The translations under genes were made by a program, and so were the position numbers. A stretch of DNA of 64,000 bases, taken from NCBI RefSeq assembly GCF_009834025.1, contig NZ_CP047156.1, positions 2,108,001 through 2,172,000 on the forward strand, given 5' to 3'. The stretch comes from Epidermidibacterium keratini. GTDB lineage: Bacteria > Actinomycetota > Actinomycetes > Mycobacteriales > Antricoccaceae. Of this stretch, positions 24,535 to 32,878 are shown one piece after another; the stretch's first letter is position 1, and every line of letters starts with the position of its first letter. The notes under the pieces were generated by a model. It was not told the origin of the DNA. It ran no database searches and worked only from the letters and a program-made list of their open reading frames with translations.

Positions 24535-25724
24535 GCTCGCATGGAATCAAGGATCGCGTCGCGATCATCGGGATGGGGTGCACGCGGTTTGCCGAGCACT
24601 GGGACAAGGGTGCCGATGACCTCATCGTCGATGCGGTCACCGAGGCTCTCGACTCGGCCGGTGTCGCCCGAGATGCCATCGACGCCTACTGGCTCGGCAC
24701 GCTGACCTCCGGCTACTCCGGGATGATGCTGTCGTCGGCGCTCAAGCTCGACTACAAGCCGGTCACGCGCGTCGAGAACTTCTGCGCGAGTGGGTCTGAG
24801 TCGTTCCGCAATGCCTGCTATGCCGTGGCTTCTGGCGCCTACGACATGGTCATGGCCGTCGGCGTCGAGAAGCTCAAGGACTCCGGCTACTCGGGATTGA
24901 CCCGGGCCAACCCGCCCGACGACGGCACGTCGACGTCGCTGTCGGCACCGGCGCGGTTTTCCATGCTCGTGCCGGCGTACGCCGAGAAGTACGGCGTCGA
25001 CCGCGGGGACATCAAGAAGGCGATGACCCGCGTTGCCTACAAGAACCACTACAACGGCGCGCGAAACTCGCGGGCCCAGTTCCAGGCCGAGGTGAGCGAG
25101 GAGAAGATCGCTGGAGCGCCGGCGGTTGCCGGCGACCTCGGCGTCTTCGACTGCTCAGGAGTCAGCGACGGTGCTGCCGCCGCGATCATCGTGCGAGCCG
25201 AGGATGCGCACAAGTACACCGATAATCCCTTGTATGTAAAGGCTCTAGCGTTCGCTGCCGGTCCAGGGACCGGCACCTACGATCCGGCGTACGACTACAC
25301 AACCTTCGGGGAGGTGGTGCAGTCGGCACGCGATGCCTACCAGCAGGCCGAGGTCGACAGCCCTGCTGACGAGCTGATGATGGCCGAGGTGCATGACTGC
25401 TTCACCCCGACCGAGCTCGTGCTCATGGAAGACCTCGGCTTCTCCGAACGCGGCGAGGCGGTCGCCGACACGATGGCCGACAAGTACGCGCTATCCGGCG
25501 CATTGCCGGTCAACCCCGACGGCGGGCTCAAGAGCTTCGGTCACCCCATCGGGGCCTCTGGGCTCCGGATGCTTTACGAGTGCTGGTTGCAGCTGCGCGA
25601 GGAGGCGCCGCCGGAGCGGCAGATCGCGGCCAAGGGCAAGCGCTACGGACTGACCCACAACCTTGGCGGCGGGCCTGGCGAGTGCGTGTCGTTCGTGGCG
25701 ATCGTGGGCGCGGAGCAGGGATGA
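24531..25724 (+). CDS. Thiolase/SCP-x-type acyltransferase
   Basis: This 397-residue thiolase-fold protein is of the SCP-x/lipid-transfer-associated type. It has the nucleophile segment VENFCASGSESFRNACYAVA, then MAVGVEKLKDSG, VHDCFTPTELVLMEDLG, a GGLKSFGHPIGASGLRML histidine block and LTHNLGGGPGECVSF with the second cysteine. Family members cleave 3-oxoacyl-CoA or, as Ltp2 does with a DUF35 partner, carry out retro-aldol cleavage. Overlap with the upstream HMGCS-DUF35 gene and the downstream crotonase makes a protein complex likely. Confidence 0.92.
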   Translation: MSSHGIKDRVAIIGMGCTRFAEHWDKGADDLIVDAVTEALDSAGVARDAIDAYWLGTLTSGYSGMMLSSALKLDYKPVTRVENFCASGSESFRNACYAVASGAYDMVMAVGVEKLKDSGYSGLTRANPPDDGTSTSLSAPARFSMLVPAYAEKYGVDRGDIKKAMTRVAYKNHYNGARNSRAQFQAEVSEEKIAGAPAVAGDLGVFDCSGVSDGAAAAIIVRAEDAHKYTDNPLYVKALAFAAGPGTGTYDPAYDYTTFGEVVQSARDAYQQAEVDSPADELMMAEVHDCFTPTELVLMEDLGFSERGEAVADTMADKYALSGALPVNPDGGLKSFGHPIGASGLRMLYECWLQLREEAPPERQIAAKGKRYGLTHNLGGGPGECVSFVAIVGAEQG

Positions 25725-26539
25725 GCTCGCCGGATGCCTCCGCGTCGTCGGGCGCAGGGGTGCGTTGGAGTCGCTCGGCGCCGGGCGTCGCGCTGATCGA
25801 GTTCACGCGTCCCGAGAGACGCAACCCGCTCGATGTCGAGACCGGCCTGCGGCTGGTTGAGATTCTTGCCGAGATCGAAGCCGACGAGTCCGTGCGGGCG
25901 GTGGTGATCACCGGACGCGGCGGCGCCTTCAGCGCGGGCGGCGACATCGACCACATCGCGCGGATCCCGTCCAGACCTGAGGCCGAGACCGCGGCCAGCT
26001 TCGCCACGCGGTTTGCGGTGTCCGAGGCGATCTACAACTCTGCAAAGGCATATATAGCGGCGATCTCCGGGCCTGTAGTCGGTGCTGCCTTCGGGTTGGC
26101 ACTGGCGTGCGACCTGCGGATCGGGGATGAGACGGCGATGTTCCTTGCGCCGTTCTCCCGCATGGGCCTGGTGCCGGACTACGGGCTGTCGTGGCTACTG
26201 CCGCGGACGGTAGGCACGAGTGCTGCGCTGGAGGTGGCGCTGCTTGGCGACCGGATCGGGGCGCTCGACGCGCACCGCCTCGGCGTACTGAACCGGGTTG
26301 TCGACGACCCGCTCGCCGCGGCGCTCGGTGCGGCCGGCGTATTGGCCAGTCGACCGGCCTACGGCATCGCCGAGACGAAACGGCTCGCCCATGCCGCGAT
26401 GGACCGGCCCTTCTCCGAGGGTCTCGCTGACGAGGTGGCCGCGCAGGCGCGGGGATTCCAGCAGCCCGAAGTGCAGTCCGAGGTAGCGGCATACACCCAG
26501 AGCATCGGCAACCGCGCCAAGACGAAACGTGGTGCGTGA
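25721..26539 (+). CDS. Enoyl-CoA hydratase/isomerase family protein
   Basis: This is a 272-residue crotonase. The oxyanion-hole segments are GRGGAFSAGGDI and ISGPVVGAAFGLALACDLRI. The position that often holds a catalytic glutamate reads FSRMGLVPDYGLSWLLPR, where an aspartate follows the proline, so isomerase or hydrolase chemistry is possible. The ATG overlaps the thiolase stop by 4 bp; a longer upstream frame is open but would run inside the thiolase. It is part of the plus arm of the acyl-CoA cluster. Confidence 0.88.
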   Translation: MSSPDASASSGAGVRWSRSAPGVALIEFTRPERRNPLDVETGLRLVEILAEIEADESVRAVVITGRGGAFSAGGDIDHIARIPSRPEAETAASFATRFAVSEAIYNSAKAYIAAISGPVVGAAFGLALACDLRIGDETAMFLAPFSRMGLVPDYGLSWLLPRTVGTSAALEVALLGDRIGALDAHRLGVLNRVVDDPLAAALGAAGVLASRPAYGIAETKRLAHAAMDRPFSEGLADEVAAQARGFQQPEVQSEVAAYTQSIGNRAKTKRGA

Positions 26540-26549
26540 AGGAGGAAAC

Positions 26550-27821
26550 ATGAGGTATCGCAGCAATTCTGTGCGAACCGGGCTCATCGCGGTGAGCGTG
26601 GCGATCGCTCTCGGCGGCTGCTCGACGAAGGCGGCGAACTCGGACTCAGGATCGGGCAACGGAGGTGACGGTCTCAAGACCGACGTCGGCGTCACCGACG
26701 ACACGATCACGCTCGGTGTGCTGACAGATCTGTCCGGTCCCTACAAGATCTCCGGCCTGGCCACCAGCAACGGCAACCAGCTATGGGCTGATGATGTCAA
26801 CTCTCGCGGGGGCATCTGCGGGCGTGAGGTCAAGCTCGACGTTCAGGAGTCCGGATATAAGCCGGATAACGCGATCCCGCTGTATGAGCAGATGCGCCAG
26901 AACGATCTGGCGATGCTGCAGCTGCTGGGCTCGCCGGTGCTCGCGGCGTTGAAGCAGAAGCTCATCTCCGACAACATGATCGCGATCCCCTCAGCGTTCA
27001 CCTCAGACATTCTCGACAATGACGTCGTCATGCTCGTGGGCCAAAGCTATGACGTGGAGATGATCAACGGGCTGGCCTACCTGCAGCAACAGGGCAAGAT
27101 CGACAACGGGTCGAAGGTCGGTCATATCTACCTCGACAACGAGGCGGGCAAGAACTCGCTTGAAGGCGCGAAGTTCTATGCCGAGCAGCATGATCTGGAG
27201 ATCGTCGAGGCGTCGGTGTCGGCGACCGATACCGACATGACGTCGGTGATGACGAAGATGAAGTCCGAGGGTGTCGAAGCGATCCTGGTGCTCTCCACCC
27301 CCGCGGCGACCGGATCGATTGCCCTGCAGAACGTGGCGCAAGGCCTCAACGTGCCGATCGTCGGCAACAACCCGACGTACGCCGCCACCCTGCTGCAGGA
27401 CGAGCAGGTGACCGCTGCTCTGGACAACTTCCTGCTGGTGAACTCGGTCGCGGCGTACGCGAGCGACCTGCCGACGTCTAAGAAGGTGGTCGAGGCCTAC
27501 GAGGCGGCGTACGACGAGGCGCCGGAGAAGTCGGTGCCGACCGGGTTCGCGTTTGGGTTGGCGATGGAGCAGCTGCTGCAACAGGCTTGCGACGACGGCG
27601 ACATGACGCGCGAGGGACTCATCGCGGCGAAGAAGAAGCTCGACGATGTCGACACACAGGGGCTGACCGGCACGCTGGACTTCTCCACGCCAGGCTCGCC
27701 GAGCAGCCGCGAGGCCTACATCCTGCGTGTCGACCCGCAGGTGCCCGCCGGGTTGGTCAACGTCGGCGACCTGTTTACCTCACCGGAGGCCAAGGAGTAC
27801 AAGGCGCCGTACGAGAAGTAG
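26550..27821 (+). CDS. ABC transporter substrate-binding lipoprotein (LivK type)
   Basis: This 423-residue exported binding protein starts at an ATG preceded by GAAGGAGGAAAC. A signal peptide with lipobox LGGC sits at about residues 22-27, followed by a Ser/Gly-rich linker. The mature part shows ITLGVLTDLSGPY, GNQLWADDVNSRGGICGREV and VPIVGNNPTYAATLL, typical of branched-chain amino acid type receptors that also bind aromatic or alicyclic acids. It ends the plus operon, so it may capture the substrate degraded by the cluster. No matching permease or ATPase gene is nearby. Confidence 0.9.
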   Translation: MRYRSNSVRTGLIAVSVAIALGGCSTKAANSDSGSGNGGDGLKTDVGVTDDTITLGVLTDLSGPYKISGLATSNGNQLWADDVNSRGGICGREVKLDVQESGYKPDNAIPLYEQMRQNDLAMLQLLGSPVLAALKQKLISDNMIAIPSAFTSDILDNDVVMLVGQSYDVEMINGLAYLQQQGKIDNGSKVGHIYLDNEAGKNSLEGAKFYAEQHDLEIVEASVSATDTDMTSVMTKMKSEGVEAILVLSTPAATGSIALQNVAQGLNVPIVGNNPTYAATLLQDEQVTAALDNFLLVNSVAAYASDLPTSKKVVEAYEAAYDEAPEKSVPTGFAFGLAMEQLLQQACDDGDMTREGLIAAKKKLDDVDTQGLTGTLDFSTPGSPSSREAYILRVDPQVPAGLVNVGDLFTSPEAKEYKAPYEK

Positions 27822-27829
27822 TCCCGAGT

Positions 27830-27851
27830 CGAACCTGGCCGGTCAGGTTCG
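27830..27851 (+). terminator. Hairpin terminator after the binding-protein gene
   Basis: CGAACCTG (27830-27837) pairs with CAGGTTCG (27844-27851) around a 6-nt loop, nine bases after the stop codon. No T-tract follows. Confidence 0.6.
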
Positions 27852-28262
27852 GCTCGACAACCGGCACTCGTCTTCGATTCGACCGCACTGTCTTCGCAGG
27901 ACGAGCCGGAGATGCCACCTCCGGCCCAACAGAAGCGAGCGAGGCACACGGCCTGTCAGCGGTCGCGGATAGTCACGCCACCACGCAGCAGGAGTAGGGA
28001 GCGGAAAGTCCAGCTGTCTTCGTTGGTTGCGCCCTGTATCTGGTGTGAGTCGGTTTCACCCGGGTAGGTGACGGACTGTTCCTGACCTCGTCGACGGCTG
28101 GCGCACGCCCCTTTGTCGGGAACGGTGGGCGTTCGCCGGCCGTCAAACGTGTGCACGCGCCCGACCCCGCAAGCGGAGCCATTCCTCGGCAGCGTCCGAT
28201 CCGTATCTGGGGTGACGCGATCGGGTCCCCATTAGGGTCGATGTGAGGGGCGATAGCAGAGG
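27852..28262. other. Intergenic region without a convincing gene
   Basis: These 411 bp hold only short unconvincing frames on both strands. A 66-codon minus-strand frame (27956-28156) has no RBS or recognisable family. Base composition is slightly less GC-rich than the neighbours. It may be a decayed gene remnant or a long leader for the small membrane protein that follows. Confidence 0.5.
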
Positions 28263-28676
28263 ATGTCGACGGAACTTCTCCTGATCTTGATCCCGCTGGG
28301 ATTGGTGCTGGTCGTTGTCTGGATGATGAGACATCCAAAGTCGCTACTCTCGCGGTTATCTGCGGCTGGTTCGTCGGCAGAGAACTTCTACCTCGGCTAT
28401 CCGACGCAGGTCGAGGATCGCGAGATTGACCACGGAACCGGTGAGCCGTCACGGAGCCTCTCAGAAAAGTGCCGTGCTCAGAAGCGGACCGCTATGGAGG
28501 GGGACGATGACCGAACCGTGGGCCGACGGGCCACCGCCGAACCCAGGGCCACCTGGCCTACCGCCCGAAGAAGAGAAGCCACAGGGCATGGGGCCGTGGA
28601 TTCTCGCCGGGGTTATCTGCACCGCCGCCGTCGTGGCGGTCATCATCGCGGTCGTCGTGGTGGTCAACGGCGGTGA
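28263..28676 (+). CDS. Possible small membrane protein, overlapping the next gene
   Basis: A 137-codon frame starts with one clear transmembrane helix (LLLILIPLGLVLVVVWMM). After about 65 residues it becomes Arg-rich, as out-of-frame reading of a GC-rich gene would. It overlaps the next gene by 170 bp. The N-terminal part may be a real single-pass protein whose stop has been lost; as it stands the call is weak. Confidence 0.3.
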   Translation: MSTELLLILIPLGLVLVVVWMMRHPKSLLSRLSAAGSSAENFYLGYPTQVEDREIDHGTGEPSRSLSEKCRAQKRTAMEGDDDRTVGRRATAEPRATWPTARRREATGHGAVDSRRGYLHRRRRGGHHRGRRGGQRR

Positions 28677-29184
28677 CTCGAAGGCAGCGTCCGATTCGAA
28701 GAAGGGTGCGGCCTCAAGCTCGCAGGACTCGTCGTCGTCGGCCCCGCCGTCCTCGAGCGGACAGCCCGGACCGGATACGTCGGGTAATGCTCCGCAGAGC
28801 CCGACGACCACGGCCGCTCCCACGACAACCGCAGCGCCCACCACCAAGAAGACCTCAGTGGCGCCGACCAACACGCAGACAGCCGAGCCGACCCACGATG
28901 CGCAGGACTCCGGCGCGCTCAGCATCGCAGATGCGTGCAGTCAGGCAAGCTCGGCGCAGGGTCAGAAGATTTCAACGAACCCATCGGTCGGCATCTCGTC
29001 GGGCCAGGAGGTCTATGTCATGACCTCGCTGCTGTACTACGTCGGATTCATCGATGTTGCGACGAGCTCGTTTACCTCGTCCATCGAGTCCCTCGTGATC
29101 GACTACCAGTCGTCGCGTGGGCTGTTTGCCGACGGGATCGTCGGGCCCGACACGTGGGGGCAGCTGATTGCGGACGCCTGCTAG
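28507..29184 (+). CDS. Membrane-anchored peptidoglycan-binding-domain protein
   Basis: This is a 225-residue protein with a Pro-rich cytoplasmic start, one transmembrane helix at about residues 29-53, and a long Ser/Thr/Pro linker. The C-terminal domain resembles PG_binding_1 (LLYYVGFIDVATSSFTSSIE, YQSSRGLFADGIVGPDTWGQL). Two cysteines bracket that domain (DACSQ and the final DAC), possibly a disulfide outside the cell. The ATG at 28507 follows GGAGGGGAC. An upstream in-frame start exists but lacks an RBS. It is likely a cell-wall-bound surface protein of unknown role. Confidence 0.8.
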   Translation: MTEPWADGPPPNPGPPGLPPEEEKPQGMGPWILAGVICTAAVVAVIIAVVVVVNGGDSKAASDSKKGAASSSQDSSSSAPPSSSGQPGPDTSGNAPQSPTTTAAPTTTAAPTTKKTSVAPTNTQTAEPTHDAQDSGALSIADACSQASSAQGQKISTNPSVGISSGQEVYVMTSLLYYVGFIDVATSSFTSSIESLVIDYQSSRGLFADGIVGPDTWGQLIADAC

Positions 29185-29187
29185 GAC

Positions 29188-30801
29188 TTAGAGTTCGCCG
29201 TGGGTGAGCTCACCCGCGAGCAGGGTGGCGTCGACCGTGATCTCGCCGATCGTCTCGGGGTCGACCTCCAGCGGGTCGGCGCCGAGTACGACGAGATCGG
29301 CGTACTTGCCGACCTCCAGCGATCCGGAGACATCGTCGAGGAACGACGCGTACGCCGAACCGAGCGTGTAGGCGCGCAGCGCGTCGTACGCCGACACTGC
29401 CTCGTCAGCGGCAAGCAGCTGCCCGCCGGAGGTGCGCCGCGTAACCATCGCCTGGATGCCGAGCAGGGGAGCGCCGAGTACGACGGGACGGTCCGAGCTG
29501 CCGGTCAGCGTCACGCCCGCGTCCAGGAACGACTGCCCGCGGTAGCACCACGCGGTGCGCTCCGGACCGAGCGCCTCGATCATCCCGTCACCGATCTCGG
29601 TGATGAACCGGCCCTGCGGCGTCGGCACCAGCCCGAGCGCCGCGATCCGCTCGACATCTTCCGGACGACATACACCGCAGTGCTCGATCCGGTGCCGATG
29701 ATTCTCGCGCGGGTACTCCGCGAGCACCTCAGAATAGATATCGATGACCGTCGATACAGCGCGGTCCCCGATCGCGTGGGTCGCGACCTGCCACCCGGCG
29801 AGGTGCGCGCCGAGGATCATGTCGCGCAGGTTCTCGACCTCGTCCTGCAAGAAGCCGGAGTTGCCCGGGCTGTTGGCAAACGGCTCGAACATCGCCGCGG
29901 TGTGCCCGATCAGCGAGCCGTCACTGAAGACCTTCATCGCGCCGAGGCGTAGGCGATCGCTGCCAAACCCGGTGTGGACGCCAAGGTCCATGCCGTACGC
30001 CGAACCCTCATCCTCCGAACGCTCGACCTCATGCAGCGCATCGCTGACCGGCATCAGCGAGACCCGCTGCAGCAGGCGTCCCTCGGCCAGGGCGCGCTGG
30101 TAGGCCGCCGCCTCGACCGGCGAATTGCCGACCCAGCCGCCTCCGACGCCGCACTCGGTGACCGCGACCAGCCCCTCGGCGGCGTACTGCGTCGAAGCCG
30201 CTGCGATGCACTCGGTGAGCACGCCGGTCGAGTACGGCTTGACCATGCGCTGCACGAGCTCCTGCGCCTGCTCAAGCAGCAGCCCGGTCGGTACGCCCTC
30301 GTCGTCGCGCACGACGACTCCGCCCTCGGGCACGGCGTCGAGATCGGCGGCATCGAGTACGGCGCCGCCGACCACGCACATGTGCCCGCTGGTGTGTTTG
30401 AGCCACACCAGATGCCGCGGCGCGATCTCATCCAGGCGCGCCCGAGTCGGATGGTCGCCGCCGAGCTTGTTCTGGTCGTAGCCGCTGCCGATGATCCATT
30501 CGCCGGGACCGATCTCCGCCGCCGCGCGTTTCACGGCGTCATAGAGCTCATCCAGCGTGCGGATTGCCGGATAGGACAGGTCGATCTCGCGTAGCCGCAT
30601 GCCCGACATGGCCATGTGGTTGTGCGCGTCGTGGAAGCCCGGGACCACCGTCCGTCCACCGAGGTCGACCGTGCGCGCGGCCGGGACGTCCTCGTCGAGA
30701 GCGACGACCCGGCCGTTGAGTACGGCGAGCGACTCGGCGCGCGGGTGCGCATCGGACATGGTGTGGATGCGAGCGTTGGTCAGCAGCAGATCGACCTGCA
30801 C
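29188..30801 (-). CDS. YtcJ-like amidohydrolase (amidohydrolase 3 family)
   Basis: This 537-residue metal-dependent hydrolase has N-terminal VDLLLTNARIHTM and GGRTVVPGFHDAHNHMAMSG (metal-binding HxH). It also shows WIIGSGYDQNKL, GAMKVFSDGSLIGHTAAM, VATHAIGDRAV, HRIEHCGVCRPED and the closing GSLEVGKYADLVVLGADPL. Such enzymes hydrolyse N-formyl, N-acyl or cyclic amide bonds; the substrate cannot be called. The GTG at 30801 with a weak GGAG is chosen, although the frame stays open upstream into the MT0933-like gene. It ends 3 bp from the convergent peptidoglycan-binding gene. Confidence 0.9.
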   Translation of the reverse strand: MQVDLLLTNARIHTMSDAHPRAESLAVLNGRVVALDEDVPAARTVDLGGRTVVPGFHDAHNHMAMSGMRLREIDLSYPAIRTLDELYDAVKRAAAEIGPGEWIIGSGYDQNKLGGDHPTRARLDEIAPRHLVWLKHTSGHMCVVGGAVLDAADLDAVPEGGVVVRDDEGVPTGLLLEQAQELVQRMVKPYSTGVLTECIAAASTQYAAEGLVAVTECGVGGGWVGNSPVEAAAYQRALAEGRLLQRVSLMPVSDALHEVERSEDEGSAYGMDLGVHTGFGSDRLRLGAMKVFSDGSLIGHTAAMFEPFANSPGNSGFLQDEVENLRDMILGAHLAGWQVATHAIGDRAVSTVIDIYSEVLAEYPRENHRHRIEHCGVCRPEDVERIAALGLVPTPQGRFITEIGDGMIEALGPERTAWCYRGQSFLDAGVTLTGSSDRPVVLGAPLLGIQAMVTRRTSGGQLLAADEAVSAYDALRAYTLGSAYASFLDDVSGSLEVGKYADLVVLGADPLEVDPETIGEITVDATLLAGELTHGEL

Positions 30802-30823
30802 GGCGTACTCCAGGGGTTGGCGG

Positions 30824-31186
30824 CTACTTGGGATTGACGCCGGGCTGATGGTGCCCGTCACCGGAGGGTCCGGCCGGCGGCTGGTTAGGGTCGGTCGGCC
30901 CCTCGACTCCGGTGGGGTCGGGGTAGCGCGGCTGCTCGCTGCCCTCGCCCGGGGCGGTCGGGCGCTGGTCCGGGGAGCCAGGTGCCGGCGGGCGCGAGTC
31001 CTCAGTCCCCTCGGGGGCTGGCGCGACCTCGGTCTGCGGATCTCCGTCCGGGGGCGAGCCCAGCGGACCGGTGCCACCGGGCTCGGTCTGACCCGGGTTG
31101 ACATCACGCGGCTCTGTGTTATCACTGCCTTGCTCGTCCGAGCTCAGCTTCTGCTTCGCCTTGTTGATCATGTCGTCAAGTCCCAC
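30824..31186 (-). CDS. Small Pro/Gly-rich protein with an MT0933-like start
   Basis: This 120-residue hydrophilic protein begins MGLDDMINKAKQKLSSDE, close to the start of the 65-residue protein at 32141-32338. The remaining 100 residues are low-complexity Pro/Gly/Glu/Asp. The N-terminal motif resembles the MT0933 antitoxin-like family, but no toxin gene is adjacent. It lies 22 bp upstream of the amidohydrolase and may be cotranscribed. The function is unknown. Confidence 0.6.
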   Translation of the reverse strand: MGLDDMINKAKQKLSSDEQGSDNTEPRDVNPGQTEPGGTGPLGSPPDGDPQTEVAPAPEGTEDSRPPAPGSPDQRPTAPGEGSEQPRYPDPTGVEGPTDPNQPPAGPSGDGHHQPGVNPK

Positions 31187-31302
31187 TGGAGTCCCTTCGT
31201 CGGATCGTGCGGCACCGCGACCAGACGGGGCGGCTCCTCATTCCTACCGGCAATCCGGTGGGCGCGTCATTAGCTGGGGCATGAATTCTCTAAGGTCGGT
31301 CT

Positions 31303-32064
31303 ATGGAGAGCTCAGATCTGGTGCTGACCGAGCGGGACGGGCACGTCCTGACGATCACGATCAACAAGCCGCAGAAGCGCAACGCGATCGACCGCGAGCT
31401 CGCCGATCTGCTCGATGCGGCATTCAACGAGCTCGACGATGACGACGAGCTGTGGTGCGGGATTCTGACCGGCGCCGGACCGGCCTTCAGCGCCGGAAGT
31501 GACCTCAACGCCGCGGGCGACTACTACACCGAGCGCGGCGGCGAGTACGGCGTCATCCGGCGGGAGCGGCGTACTCCGCTGATCGCCGCAGTCGAAGGGT
31601 TCGCGCTCGGCGGGGGCCTGGAGATCGCGCTCGCGTGCGATCTGATCGTGGCCGGCGAGGACGCGCGGTTTGGCCTTCCGGAGGTACGCCGCGGGCTCAT
31701 CGCCAGCTGCGCCGGGCTGTTTCGCGGCCCGCACGCGCTGCCGCTGAACATCGCGATGGAGCTGGCGATCACCGGCGAGCCCATCACCGCCGAACGGGCC
31801 GCGCACTTCGGGCTGGTCAACCGCGTCGTCGACGACGGGTCAGCGCTCGACGAGGCACGCGCGATGGCGCAGGTGATCTGCCAGAACGGCCCGCTGGCGG
31901 TCGCGCTAAGCCGAGACGTGGTGCGCCGTACCGCCGGCTTCAACGACCTCGAAGGTTGGGAGCTGACCAGCGCCGCGCGCGATGCGGTCTATGCCTCGGC
32001 CGACCGCGAGGAGGGCATTGCCGCCTTCTTCGAGCGGCGTACGCCGAACTGGACCGGCCGCTAG
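31303..32064 (+). CDS. Enoyl-CoA hydratase family protein (crotonase)
   Basis: This is a 253-residue crotonase with TINKPQKRNAIDRELADLL, GAGPAFSAGSDL (oxyanion hole), VEGFALGGGLEIALACDLIVA and the catalytic-glutamate segment FGLPEVRRGLIAS. It probably hydrates an unsaturated acyl-CoA. It stands alone between two small MT0933-like genes on the opposite strand and ends at a long perfect hairpin. The pathway is not shown by the neighbours. Confidence 0.92.
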   Translation: MESSDLVLTERDGHVLTITINKPQKRNAIDRELADLLDAAFNELDDDDELWCGILTGAGPAFSAGSDLNAAGDYYTERGGEYGVIRRERRTPLIAAVEGFALGGGLEIALACDLIVAGEDARFGLPEVRRGLIASCAGLFRGPHALPLNIAMELAITGEPITAERAAHFGLVNRVVDDGSALDEARAMAQVICQNGPLAVALSRDVVRRTAGFNDLEGWELTSAARDAVYASADREEGIAAFFERRTPNWTGR

Positions 32065-32070
32065 CTAACC

Positions 32071-32131
32071 CCAACAATCAGAATGGAGCGTTGGTTGCAG
32101 TCTTCTGCAACCAACGCTCCATTCTGGTTGG
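32071..32131. terminator. 22-bp perfect hairpin between convergent genes
   Basis: The arm 32079-32100 (starting CAGAATGGAGCG) pairs perfectly over 22 bp with 32105-32126 around the loop TCTT. Outer CCAAC/GTTGG extends the stem. It lies between the crotonase stop and the end of the minus-strand MT0933-like gene and can terminate both directions. Confidence 0.85.
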
Positions 32132-32140
32132 GCGGGAGCG

Positions 32141-32338
32141 TTACTGCTGCTGCCCGTCCTGCTGCTGGCCGCCGTCGCCGATGCGGTCATCGATCGCGTC
32201 GCGGCCCTGCTGAATCTTGTCTTCCTGACCGGAGAAGCGATCGCCGGCTGCCTGCTGGCCCTTATCGAGCAGCTGGTCGGTCTTCTCCTCGTCGCCGAGT
32301 GCGTCCTTGCCCTTGCCCAGCATGTCGCCGAGTCCCAT
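32141..32338 (-). CDS. MT0933-like antitoxin-family small protein
   Basis: This 65-residue hydrophilic protein begins MGLGDMLGKGKDALGDEE and continues with KTDQLLDKGQQAAGDRF and a Gln-rich tail. This is the DKG/DEKT-type repeat pattern of the MT0933 antitoxin-like family (PF14013). An AAGGAGA RBS precedes the ATG. No toxin partner is visible, and the toxin-antitoxin role of the family is not established. A relative lies at 30824-31186. Confidence 0.7.
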   Translation of the reverse strand: MGLGDMLGKGKDALGDEEKTDQLLDKGQQAAGDRFSGQEDKIQQGRDAIDDRIGDGGQQQDGQQQ

Positions 32339-32578
32339 GGAAGTCTCCTTCTCGTCGCGATTGGCGAAGCCAGGATTAGCCCCGCCACTGCCAATTCCTA
32401 CCGGATTGCGGTACCCGACACGCCAGGTTTCCCGATTTTTCTGCCGGCTCGGGCGCCGGATTCGCCGCTGGTTTCCCGCCTGTTCGCCCGCTGTTTCGCT
32501 CTCTGGCCGGCCGCGAGACCGCTCCCAGGGAAACCCCCAGACTTAGCGGCGCTATGGCGATCGCGGCGCTGGATGCGT

Positions 32579-32649
32579 CCAAAAATGGACGAGAGACGGG
32601 ACCCCATCGCGCTATTCGACGTGGGGCCCCTGCTCTCGTCCATTTTTGG
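32579..32649. other. Orphan 71-nt hairpin between divergent genes
   Basis: The first 17 bases (32579-32595, CCAAAAATGGACGAGAG) pair perfectly with 32633-32649. Inside, CCCCA/TGGGG and GGG/CCC continue the stem with one bulge. It is not at the end of any recognised gene, unlike the other long hairpins here, so it may mark a small RNA or a lost gene. Confidence 0.7.
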
Positions 32650-32823
32650 CAGAGGCGCGACGGTGTCGTGTCGCCGTACCTCCGCCGTCACGCGGTAGGG
32701 GAGTGCGCCCGCTCACTCCGGCTAGGTACGCCGTACTCCGAGCGGGTATCGTGGATCGGTGCGCCGCCACCCGGCCGCGCACGCCTGGTGGCCCGGCTTC
32801 GTGGCCGAGCCGCCGACGCAAGA

Positions 32824-32867
32824 CCCTCCTGTCACGGAAATCCCGTGACCGTCCAGTCCAGAGGAGG
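32824..32867 (+). promoter_or_regulatory. Structured rpsF leader that can mask the ribosome-binding site
   Basis: CCTCCT (32825-32830) is complementary to the rpsF Shine-Dalgarno AGGAGG (32862-32867). Between them GTCACGG and CCGTGAC form a 7-bp hairpin. The position is that of the S6:S18 ribosomal leader known from many bacteria, in which the S6-S18 complex binds the mRNA. Assignment to that family is inferred from position and fold only. Confidence 0.5.
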
Positions 32868-32878
32868 TGGGTTTACTA

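Larger units (their letters stand above)
32339..32878. other. 540-bp divergent intergenic region upstream of rpsF
   Basis: No convincing gene is present. The region holds the 71-bp hairpin at 32579-32649, a possible promoter for the rpsF operon near 32730-32756 (extended TATCGT), and the structured leader at 32824-32867. No tRNA fold was found by eye. Confidence 0.55.

Noticed and set aside
27956-28156. Minus-strand 66-codon gene
   Set aside because: No RBS, no recognisable family and no conserved-looking codon pattern.
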